NCBI GenBank assembly: GCA_963923455.1
Contig: CAWULT010000078.1
Span: 1 to 21,964, forward strand
Source of the DNA: CAWULT01 sp963923455
GTDB taxonomy: Bacteria; Acidobacteriota; Vicinamibacteria; Vicinamibacterales; UBA2999
Direction: 5' to 3'
DNA length: 21,964 bases
A model generated the notes under the pieces. The model searched no databases. It was not told the DNA's origin and saw only the letters and a program-made list of their open reading frames with translations. A program made the position numbers and the translations under genes. Shown here piece after piece: positions 9,119 through 15,724 of this stretch (position 1 is the stretch's first letter; every line of letters starts with the position of its first letter).

Positions 9119-9865
9119 ATGTCTCCTGAGCTCGAAGGCCTGATCAAACTCCAGCAGATCGAGACCGCCATCGCGGAGCACCGCGCCCGCATCGCGGCCC
9201 ATCCCCAACGGCTGGCCGATGCCGACGCCAGGCTCGGCGCGGCCGACCAGGCCGTGACCGACGCCACCGACAGGCTCAAGGCCTCCCAGGAAGCCCGCCG
9301 CACGCTCGAGAAGGACGCCGCCGTCTACCAGGGCCGCCTCAGCAAGTTCAAGGACCAGCTCTCGGCCGTCAAGACCAACCGCGAATACCAGGCCATGCAG
9401 CACGAGATCGAGACGGCGCAGAAGGACCTGGGCGCGGCCGAGGAAAAGGTCATCGAGCGCATGGTCGAGGGCGACACGCTGTCGGCCGAGGTCAAGGCCG
9501 CGGAGGCCTCTCGCGCGACGATGCGAAAGGCCATCGAGGCGGAGAAGGCCGCGCTGGCGCAGGAGCTGGTCGACGTCGAGCGTCAGCTCGCCGAGGCGAC
9601 GTCGGCCCGTGCCGCGATCATCGCCGGGATCGGCAAGGACCTGCTCGCGCGCTTCGAACAGGTGGCCAGGGTGCGCAAGGGCGTTGCGATCAGCGCGACG
9701 ACGCGCGACGGCCTCTGCGAAGCCTGTCACGTGCGGCTGCGCCCGCCGGTCTTCCAGCAGGTGCGCGCCAACAACAGCATCGTCCAGTGCGACAGCTGTC
9801 AGCGGATCCTGTACTACGTGCCGCCCCCGCCGCCGGTCGAGCCCGCCGTCACCGTGAAGTCGTGA
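9119..9865 (+). CDS. Coiled-coil C4 zinc-ribbon protein
   Basis: A 248-residue protein of the bacterial coiled-coil plus zinc-ribbon family (CT398/CdsZ-like). A long helical hairpin (about 1-190) is rich in A, E, K and R and contains the conserved central stretch VKTNREYQAMQHEIE at 84-98. The C-terminal zinc ribbon has C200-x2-C203 and C224-x2-C227. The tail is proline-rich (PPPPPV). The family is widespread. In Chlamydia the relative binds secretion and sigma-54-related partners, but no general function is settled. The ATG at 9119 is the only sensible start, because the frame upstream runs into the tRNA. The gene lies 44 bp after the tRNA, and its stop overlaps the RNase HI start as GTGA, so the two are translationally coupled. 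A nucleic-acid-related role alongside RNase HI is inference. Confidence 0.88.
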   Translation: MSPELEGLIKLQQIETAIAEHRARIAAHPQRLADADARLGAADQAVTDATDRLKASQEARRTLEKDAAVYQGRLSKFKDQLSAVKTNREYQAMQHEIETAQKDLGAAEEKVIERMVEGDTLSAEVKAAEASRATMRKAIEAEKAALAQELVDVERQLAEATSARAAIIAGIGKDLLARFEQVARVRKGVAISATTRDGLCEACHVRLRPPVFQQVRANNSIVQCDSCQRILYYVPPPPPVEPAVTVKS

Positions 9866-10308
9866 CCCACGGCTCCCTGTTCGACACGCCGGCCGGCGTC
9901 CATGCCGCGATCGCGAACGTCGACGGGGGCTCCCGCGGCAACCCGGGCCCGGCCGGCTACGGGGTGCGCATCCAGAAGGACGACGGCAGCATCGTCGAGC
10001 TGAAGGCAGCGCTCGGCACGGCCACCAACAACGTGGCCGAGTACCACGGCATGCTGGCCGCGCTGCGCTGGGCACTCGAGCACGGCATCACACGCCTCGA
10101 GGTCCGCGCCGACTCGGAGTTGATGGTCAAGCAGATGAACGGCGTGTACCGGGTGAAGAACCCCGGACTGCAGCCGCTCCACGAGGAGGCCACGGCTCTG
10201 ATCCGCCGAATCGGCCGCGTCACCTTCGAACACGTGCGCCGCGAGCTCAACGCGGACGCGGACCGGCTGGCGAACGAAGCGATGGACGACGCGGCGCGCG
10301 GCCGCTGA
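9862..10308 (+). CDS. rnhA: Ribonuclease HI family protein
   Basis: A 148-residue RNase H-fold enzyme that cleaves the RNA strand of RNA-DNA hybrids (primers, R-loops). The four acidic catalytic residues are visible: D21 in NVDGGSRGNPGPAGYG, E60 in NNVAEYHGMLAAL, D84 in VRADSELMVKQ, and D134 in NADADRLANEA. The length suits the compact bacterial type without a separate hybrid-binding domain. The sequence is closer to the RNase HI-like proteins found as an N-terminal domain in actinobacteria than to E. coli RnhA, so the symbol is by function. The GTG start at 9862 overlaps the preceding stop by 4 bases (GTGA), and no independent Shine-Dalgarno sequence is evident, which suggests coupling to the zinc-ribbon gene. 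It is convergent with pgeF, 34 bp away. Confidence 0.92.
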   Translation: MTHGSLFDTPAGVHAAIANVDGGSRGNPGPAGYGVRIQKDDGSIVELKAALGTATNNVAEYHGMLAALRWALEHGITRLEVRADSELMVKQMNGVYRVKNPGLQPLHEEATALIRRIGRVTFEHVRRELNADADRLANEAMDDAARGR

Positions 10309-10324
10309 CCGCCGGCCCGGCCGC
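10298..10324. terminator. Possible hairpin in the rnhA-pgeF convergent gap
   Basis: GCGGCCG (10298-10304) can pair with CGGCCGC (10318-10324) across a 13-nt loop. The hairpin overlaps the last codons of rnhA and lies between two convergent genes, where a bidirectional terminator is expected. No T-tract follows on either strand, and such pairings arise easily in DNA of this composition. Confidence 0.25.
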
Positions 10325-10342
10325 ACGAAGACCGGACGCCGC

Positions 10343-11128
10343 TCAGCCGCGCGGGCGCGGCGCGATCACGGCCGCCAGGCGGCCCGCCCTCTCCTTCTCG
10401 GCGCGGTACGACGTGAGCACGTCGAGGTGCATCGCGGTGCAGAGCCCCGAGAGGTGGATCTGGTCCTCGGGGACGCCGGCCAGCACCAGCTGATCGCGGT
10501 TGGCGCCGGCTACGTCAAGACGCAGCGCCGGGCGCACCCTCGATCCACGAGGCGGAGGCGGCGTTGCGAACCAGCGCTGAATCAAGTATCGCTCGTGGCC
10601 GGCCGCGGCGAAGGCATCCACCAGTTCGCTGCCGACTTCGTAACAGCACGGACCAATGCTTGGACCAATCGCCACGACGACGTCCTCGGGCCGCGTGCCG
10701 AACTCGCGCCCCATCGCGTGGAGGCCCGCGGTGGCCGCGCCCGCCGCAGTCCCACGCCATCCCGCGTGCACGGCGGCGACGGCGCCCGTGACGCGATCGG
10801 CCAGCAGTAACGGCGCACAATCCGCCGCCCGCACGGCTACGGCCCGGCCGGGCTGACGGGTCACCAAGGCATCGGCCTCCGGCCGCGCCGCCGCATCGTG
10901 TCCGGGTCCAACGACCACCACCGCGCGCCCGTGCACCTGCGTGGCCATCGACACGTCACGCGCGCCCACGCCGGCCCGGAGCGGCTCGGCAGGGCCTTCG
11001 AGCGTGACGTCGAGCGCCCGCGTCGTGAACAGGTGTGGCGCCACCTCGTCCAGCGGCCGGCACCGCAGCACGGCCCCCCACGGCTCGTCGGTCCAGTAGA
11101 AAGCGTCGGGAACGGCGGGCAGAGTCAT
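10343..11128 (-). CDS. pgeF: Peptidoglycan editing factor PgeF (YfiH/YlmD, multicopper-oxidase-like fold)
   Basis: A 261-residue protein of the YfiH/YlmD/LACC1 family. E. coli PgeF removes mis-made UDP-MurNAc-L-Ser. Other members are purine nucleoside phosphorylase/adenosine deaminases. Older 'laccase' or 'polyphenol oxidase' labels are misleading. The metal-site residues are visible: H66 in TQVHG, C104 in ADCAPLLLAD, and H121 in AVHAGWRGTAAG. The family blocks IGPSIGPCCYEVG (154-166) and LSGLCTAMHLDVLTSYR (226-242) are intact. I chose the ATG at 11128; an in-frame TTG at 11137 adds three residues and cannot be excluded. It is divergent from acpS with only 17 bp between start codons, so its promoter must lie within acpS coding sequence. 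Confidence 0.92.
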   Translation of the reverse strand: MTLPAVPDAFYWTDEPWGAVLRCRPLDEVAPHLFTTRALDVTLEGPAEPLRAGVGARDVSMATQVHGRAVVVVGPGHDAAARPEADALVTRQPGRAVAVRAADCAPLLLADRVTGAVAAVHAGWRGTAAGAATAGLHAMGREFGTRPEDVVVAIGPSIGPCCYEVGSELVDAFAAAGHERYLIQRWFATPPPPRGSRVRPALRLDVAGANRDQLVLAGVPEDQIHLSGLCTAMHLDVLTSYRAEKERAGRLAAVIAPRPRG

Positions 11129-11145
11129 GTAGGACAATTTCGCTC

Positions 11146-11526
11146 ATGGACATTATAGGAACCGGCCTCGACGCCACCGAGATCGACCGCATCGCGGAGA
11201 GCATCCGGCGGTACGGGGACCGGTTCGTCGCCCGCGTGTTCACCGAGGGCGAGATCGCCTACTGCCGCAACAAGCGCGACTTCGCGCCGTCGTTCGCGGC
11301 CCGCTTCGCGGCGAAGGAGGCCGCGATGAAGGCGCTCGGCACAGGGCAGTCGCGCGGCGTGTTCTGGACGGGCATCGAGGTCGTCCGCCGGCACGGGCCG
11401 CCCAGCCTGCTGTTCCACGGCGGCGCGTTCGAGCGCTTCCAGGCGATGGGCGCCACGCGCTCCCTGCTGACGCTGACGCACTCGAAGGACCTGGCCATCG
11501 CCCACGTGCTGCTGATTCGCGACTAG
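11146..11526 (+). CDS. acpS: Holo-[acyl-carrier-protein] synthase AcpS
   Basis: A 126-residue phosphopantetheinyl transferase that moves 4'-phosphopantetheine from CoA to the serine of apo-ACP, activating fatty-acid synthesis. The family signatures are the N-terminal IGTGLDATEIDRI, with the Mg-binding D9, and FAAKEAAMKALGTG, with K57 and the Mg-binding E58. The C-terminal THSKDLAIAHVLL block (111-123) also matches. The length is typical of the trimeric bacterial AcpS. The ATG at 11146 starts exactly where family members begin. The frame upstream to 11035 is antisense to pgeF and is ignored. Regulation must overlap pgeF, since the start codons are only 17 bp apart; no clear plus-strand promoter is visible. 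Confidence 0.95.
   Translation: MDIIGTGLDATEIDRIAESIRRYGDRFVARVFTEGEIAYCRNKRDFAPSFAARFAAKEAAMKALGTGQSRGVFWTGIEVVRRHGPPSLLFHGGAFERFQAMGATRSLLTLTHSKDLAIAHVLLIRD
11152..11157 (-). promoter_or_regulatory. Candidate -10 box for pgeF inside the acpS coding start
   Basis: A perfect TATAAT on the minus strand occupies 11152-11157, within codons 3-4 of acpS. It would start transcription near 11145, about 17 nt before the pgeF ATG. No convincing -35 box is found at 16-18 bp, and no extended -10 TG is present, so the call rests on the perfect hexamer and its position. Confidence 0.4.
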
Positions 11527-11552
11527 CCAGCGTCGAAGAAGTCCCGTTCACG

Positions 11553-11579
11553 TTCAAAGGCCCGTCTTCCCCGTATAAT
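11553..11579 (+). promoter_or_regulatory. Promoter giving a near-leaderless kinase transcript
   Basis: A perfect -10 TATAAT is at 11574-11579, with a weak -35-like TTCAAA at 11553-11558 (spacing 15 bp). The expected start of transcription, about 7 nt after the -10 box, is near 11586. That is only about 3 nt before the TTG start of the kinase gene at 11589, and no Shine-Dalgarno sequence is present. The acpS stop is 48 bp before the -10 box. Confidence 0.6.
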
Positions 11580-11588
11580 CACGCCCGG

Positions 11589-14315
11589 TTGGCACTCGCG
11601 CCCGGCACGCGCCTCGGCCCGTATGAAGTGCTCTCCCCGATCGGCGTGGGCGGCATGGGCGAGGTGTATCGCGCCACCGACACGAAGTTGAAGCGCCAAG
11701 TGGCGCTGAAGGTGCTGCCGGCCGCGGTCGCCCAGGACGCCGAGCGCCTGGCGCGCTTCCAGCGCGAAGCCGAAGTCCTGGCCTCCCTCAACCACCCCCA
11801 CATCGCCGCGATCCACGGCCTCGAAGACGCCGACGGCGTGAAGGCCCTGGTGATGGAACTCGTCGAGGGGCCCACGCTCGCCGACCGCATCGCGCAGGGC
11901 GCGATCCCTCTCGACGAAGCGCTGCCTATCGCCCGGCAGATTGCCGAGGCGCTCGAAGCCGCGCACGAGCAGGGCATCATCCACCGCGACCTGAAGCCCG
12001 CCAACATCAAGGTGCGCCCCGATGGCACCGTGAAGGTGCTCGACTTCGGCCTGGCCAAGGCATTGGAACCCGCCGCAGGGTCTGGCAGTGGCGCTGCCGC
12101 GGGCCTCGCGCTGTCGATGTCCCCGACGATCACCACGCCTGCGATGACGCAGGCGGGCGTGATTCTCGGCACCGCGGCGTACATGAGCCCCGAACAGGCA
12201 CGCGGTCGCGCCGTCGACAAGCGGAGCGACATCTGGGCGTTCGGCGCGGTGCTCTTCGAGATGCTCACCGGTACGCGGCCGTTCGTGGGCGACGACATCC
12301 AGGACACGTTCGTCGCCATCATGCGCGACGAGCCGGACTGGACACGGCTGCCCGCCGCGCTCTCGCCGACGCTCGCCACGTTCCTCAAGCGCTGCCTGCA
12401 CAAGGATCTCAAGCAGCGCGTCGGCGACATCCACGATGTCCGCCTCGCACTCGAGGGCGCGTTCGAGACGGCCGCGCCGCAGGCGACCGCAACACCCGTG
12501 CAGCGTGCGTCCGCCGCTGCCCGCCTGTTGCCGTGGGGCTTGGCCGCAGCGCTGCTGATCGTGGCCGCCGTGACGGCGCCTGGCTGGTGGCGCGCGTCAC
12601 GGCCCGTCGAGCAGGCCCCGCGGCCCGTCGTGCGGCTGGACGTGGACCTCGGCGCCGACGTGTCGCTGGGCTCCCAGCCCGGAGCAAGCACGGTCCTGTC
12701 GCCCGACGGCACGCGCATCGCGTACGCGTCGCAAGGGCGGCTCTGGACCAGGCGGCTCGATCAGCCGACCGCCACGGAACTTGCCGGCACAGAGGGCGCC
12801 GCCGGTCCGTTCTTCTCGCCGGACGGGCAGTGGGTCGCGTTCTTCGCACGGGGAACGCTGCAGAAGATTGCCGTCGAGGGTGGTGCTGCCGTCGTCTTGT
12901 CTCCCGCTGGCACGGCTCGGGGCGGCAGTTGGGACGAGAAGGGCGACGTCATCGTTTCGCTCGGCGCCACGGGTGGCCTGTCGCGAATTCCTGCCGCCGG
13001 GGGCCCGACCACGCCGGTGACGGAGTTGCGGCCCGGCGAAGCCACGCACCGCTGGCCGCAGGTCCTGCCGGGCGGCAAGGCCGTGGTGTTCACGTCGAGT
13101 TCAAGTGCAGGGACGTACGACTCCGCCACCATCGACGTGGTGTCGCTGGCGGATCACCGCCGGACGACACTCGTGCGAGGCGGCATGTTCGGGCGCCATC
13201 TGCCCAGCGGTCATCTCGTGTACGTGAACCAGGGCACGCTGTTCGCGGTTCCGTTCGACGTCGATCGGCTGGAGGTGCGCGGCACGCCAGTGCCCGTGCT
13301 AGATCAAGTCGCCTCCAACCCCGCAGACGGATCGGCGCAGCTCGCGTTCTCGGATACAGGTACCATCCTGTATCGCAGCGGTGGCGCGGGCGCGGGCCTC
13401 CTCACGGTGGCATGGCTGGACGGCGCGGGAAACGTGAAGCCGCTCCTAGCCAAGCCCGGCGCCTACGGACGGCCGAGCCTGTCGCCGGACGGGCGGCGAC
13501 TAGCACTCGAGGTGTCGGATCCATCTGGCACCGCGGTCTGGATCTACGATTGGGCCCTCGACACGATGAGGCGCCTGACCTTCACGGGAACCGCCCAATC
13601 CCCCATCTGGAGCCCTGACGGTCGGTACATCGTGTACCGAGCAGCGGGAACGGGGTTGGCGGTCGTCCGCGCCGACGGCGCGGGCCAGCCGCAGCCCGTC
13701 ACCCAGAGCAAGAGCGATCAATATCCGTGGTCCTTCTCGCCCGATGGCAAGCGGCTGGCCTACATGGAACAGCACACTCCCGGGGCCCCGGCCTATGACC
13801 TGTGGACCGTTCCAGTGGAAAGCGACGGTGCGGGCGTGCGTGGCGGACAGCCAGAAGCCTTCCTGCAGACCCCGGCGGATGAGCGAACCCCGGCGATGTC
13901 TCCCGACGGGCGGTGGCTGGCCTATATGTCAGATGAGTCGGGAACCTTTCAGGTGTACGTGCGCGCGTTTCCGGACACGGGCGGCAAGTGGCAAGTCTCG
14001 AACAGCGGCGGTATGTACCCGATCTGGTCGCGCACGGGGCACGAGCTGCTCTTCGAGACGCTCGACAACCACGTCATGGCGGCCACTTACGCGGTGAACG
14101 GTACGGCCTTCGTGGCCGACACGCCGCGTCTATGGTCGGCGCAGCAGCTCGGGGGCGCTTTCGGCGTGAGGAACGTCGACCTCGCGCCAGACGGCAAACG
14201 GGTGGTGGCGCTCATGCCCGCCAAGACCGCGAATGAACAGGGGGCACAGCACCACGTCACCTTCCTCGAGAACTTCTTCGACGAACTGCGACGCAGGGTT
14301 CCGGCGGGCAAGTAG
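11589..14315 (+). CDS. Transmembrane Ser/Thr protein kinase with TolB/PD40 beta-propeller
   Basis: A 908-residue PknB-type kinase fused to an extracytoplasmic propeller. The kinase domain (about 12-290) keeps every catalytic element: glycine loop IGVGGMGEVYRA (18-29), K41 in VALK, E61, HRDLKPAN (132-139, catalytic D134), DFG (152-154) and MSPEQ (199-203). A single membrane helix follows at about 314-332. The remainder is a WD40/TolB-like propeller with repeated SPDG motifs near residues 370, 408, 630, 673, 715 and 769, and an APDG variant near 864. This architecture is common in Acidobacteriota, and it is inferred that the outer propeller senses a ligand and controls the cytoplasmic kinase. 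The TTG start fits the family opening MALAPGTRLGPYEVL. The mRNA appears nearly leaderless. Target proteins are unknown. Confidence 0.93.
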   Translation: MALAPGTRLGPYEVLSPIGVGGMGEVYRATDTKLKRQVALKVLPAAVAQDAERLARFQREAEVLASLNHPHIAAIHGLEDADGVKALVMELVEGPTLADRIAQGAIPLDEALPIARQIAEALEAAHEQGIIHRDLKPANIKVRPDGTVKVLDFGLAKALEPAAGSGSGAAAGLALSMSPTITTPAMTQAGVILGTAAYMSPEQARGRAVDKRSDIWAFGAVLFEMLTGTRPFVGDDIQDTFVAIMRDEPDWTRLPAALSPTLATFLKRCLHKDLKQRVGDIHDVRLALEGAFETAAPQATATPVQRASAAARLLPWGLAAALLIVAAVTAPGWWRASRPVEQAPRPVVRLDVDLGADVSLGSQPGASTVLSPDGTRIAYASQGRLWTRRLDQPTATELAGTEGAAGPFFSPDGQWVAFFARGTLQKIAVEGGAAVVLSPAGTARGGSWDEKGDVIVSLGATGGLSRIPAAGGPTTPVTELRPGEATHRWPQVLPGGKAVVFTSSSSAGTYDSATIDVVSLADHRRTTLVRGGMFGRHLPSGHLVYVNQGTLFAVPFDVDRLEVRGTPVPVLDQVASNPADGSAQLAFSDTGTILYRSGGAGAGLLTVAWLDGAGNVKPLLAKPGAYGRPSLSPDGRRLALEVSDPSGTAVWIYDWALDTMRRLTFTGTAQSPIWSPDGRYIVYRAAGTGLAVVRADGAGQPQPVTQSKSDQYPWSFSPDGKRLAYMEQHTPGAPAYDLWTVPVESDGAGVRGGQPEAFLQTPADERTPAMSPDGRWLAYMSDESGTFQVYVRAFPDTGGKWQVSNSGGMYPIWSRTGHELLFETLDNHVMAATYAVNGTAFVADTPRLWSAQQLGGAFGVRNVDLAPDGKRVVALMPAKTANEQGAQHHVTFLENFFDELRRRVPAGK

Positions 14316-14373
14316 GCGTCCGACGTTCTTGCTTTGCCCGGTGCAGCCCACGGCGCATCGACCAGACGGGCTT

Positions 14374-14380
14374 AGGAGGT
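14374..14380 (+). promoter_or_regulatory. Ribosome binding site selecting the GTG at 14385
   Basis: AGGAGGT at 14374-14380 is a near-perfect Shine-Dalgarno sequence. Its last two bases are part of a first GTG (14379), which therefore cannot be the start. The in-frame GTG at 14385 is 4 nt beyond the element and opens directly into the signal peptide. Confidence 0.75.
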
Positions 14381-14384
14381 GACA

Positions 14385-15656
14385 GTGCGACACTCGATCG
14401 GTCTGGCGGCGGTCGCTGCAGTCGTGCTCTGCGGATCTCAGACGGCCCACGCGCAGGGTGAGGCCGCCCTGCCGCGCACGCGGCCAGAAGCCGTCGGCAT
14501 GTCGTCCGAACGCCTTGGGCGCATTGCCGAGGTCGTCAACGCCGAGATTGCCCGAGGACAGATCCCGGGCGCAGTACTGGCCATCGCCAGGCGCGGCAAG
14601 CTCGTCTACCTCGAAACCTTCGGCTACCGCGACAAGTCGGCCGGTGTGCCGATGTCGACGGACACGATCTTCAGTGTCGCGTCGATGACCAAGCCGATGA
14701 CGGCGGTTGCCGCCCTGCACCTCTACGAACAGGGCAGGCTGCTGATGGACGATCCGGTCAGCACCTACTTCCCGTCGTTCGGGAAGATACAGGTGGCGGT
14801 GATGGATGCCGCGAAGACGAAGGTAATCGACCGCGTCCCGACGACGCGGCCCATCACGATTCAGGATCTGTTCAGGCACACCTCTGGTCTGATCTACGGC
14901 AACCGCGGAGACACCGCCGTCCACAAGATGTATCCGGCGTCGTCGACGGACGCGTCGGCCACGCTGACGGCCTCTGAGCTGATCGAGAAGCTGAGTTCGC
15001 TCCCGCTGGCGCATCAGCCTGGCGCCCAGTGGGAGTACGGGTTCGGCCTCGACGTGCTGGGGTTGGTGGTCGAGAAGATCACCGGGCAGTCGCTGGACCA
15101 GTACCTGCAGGCGCATGTGTGGGCGCCACTGGGGATGACGGACACATCCTTCCACGTGGGACCGGAGAGGGTGGCACGCTACGCGAAGGCCTTGCCGCTC
15201 GACCCGAGCACGGGCCGTCCCCAGACCGTGCAGGACCTCTCGCGCCCGACGCGGTTTGCGTGTGGTGGGGGGTGCGCGACGTCAACCGCGGGCGACTATC
15301 TCCGGTTCGCGAGCATGCTGCTGAACAAGGGGGCCCTGGGCGAGAGGCGCGTGCTCGGTCGCAAGACAGTTGAGTACATGACGTCCAATCAGCTGCCACC
15401 CGGGCTGAGGCTGTCGAACGCCGGTCCGCCAGACTACGGTTTCGGCCTCGGCGTGGCGGTGCGCACGACACCCGGCGTCGTCCGGCTCATGGGGTCCGTC
15501 GGCGACTTCACGTGGGGCGGTGCCAGCGGCACCAACTGGTGGGCGGATCCCCGTGAAGAGCTCGCAGTGGTGTGGATGGCGTACTCCCCTGGGCCCCTTC
15601 GCCTCAAGTACCGTCAGATGATCAACGCGCTCGTCTACCAGGCGATCGTCGATTGA
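14385..15656 (+). CDS. Exported serine beta-lactamase-fold hydrolase (class C/esterase type)
   Basis: A 423-residue protein of the Pfam Beta-lactamase (class C, EstB, penicillin-binding-protein-like) family. An N-terminal signal peptide (RHSIGLAAVAAVVLCG, then AHA-Q near residue 24) predicts export. The nucleophile motif SMTK is at residues 100-103 within FSVASMTKP, and DLFRHTSGL (161-169) is the conserved loop. The tyrosine of the second motif is probably Y218 in WEYGFGLDVLG, which lacks the asparagine of the YxN motif of true class C enzymes. The C-terminal TWGGASGT replaces the KTG box. These differences favour an esterase or peptidase over an antibiotic-degrading enzyme; the substrate is unknown. 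The start was chosen by its Shine-Dalgarno sequence. It follows the kinase on the same strand after 69 bp and is convergent with the metallo-hydrolase gene. Confidence 0.88.
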   Translation: MRHSIGLAAVAAVVLCGSQTAHAQGEAALPRTRPEAVGMSSERLGRIAEVVNAEIARGQIPGAVLAIARRGKLVYLETFGYRDKSAGVPMSTDTIFSVASMTKPMTAVAALHLYEQGRLLMDDPVSTYFPSFGKIQVAVMDAAKTKVIDRVPTTRPITIQDLFRHTSGLIYGNRGDTAVHKMYPASSTDASATLTASELIEKLSSLPLAHQPGAQWEYGFGLDVLGLVVEKITGQSLDQYLQAHVWAPLGMTDTSFHVGPERVARYAKALPLDPSTGRPQTVQDLSRPTRFACGGGCATSTAGDYLRFASMLLNKGALGERRVLGRKTVEYMTSNQLPPGLRLSNAGPPDYGFGLGVAVRTTPGVVRLMGSVGDFTWGGASGTNWWADPREELAVVWMAYSPGPLRLKYRQMINALVYQAIVD

Positions 15657-15724
15657 GGCACGCGGAGACCTGAAGTTCAGCGCCGAGGATAGGATCGACC
15701 GGGTGGCGTTGGGATCCTCGACCG

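Noticed and set aside
10343..11128. Laccase or polyphenol oxidase function for the YfiH-family protein
   Set aside because: This is a historical annotation of the family; described activities are peptidoglycan precursor editing and nucleoside phosphorolysis/deamination.
15670..15680. Palindrome CTGAAGTTCAG between the two hydrolase genes
   Set aside because: A single central base leaves no room for an RNA hairpin, and an isolated 11-bp symmetry is weak evidence for a binding site.
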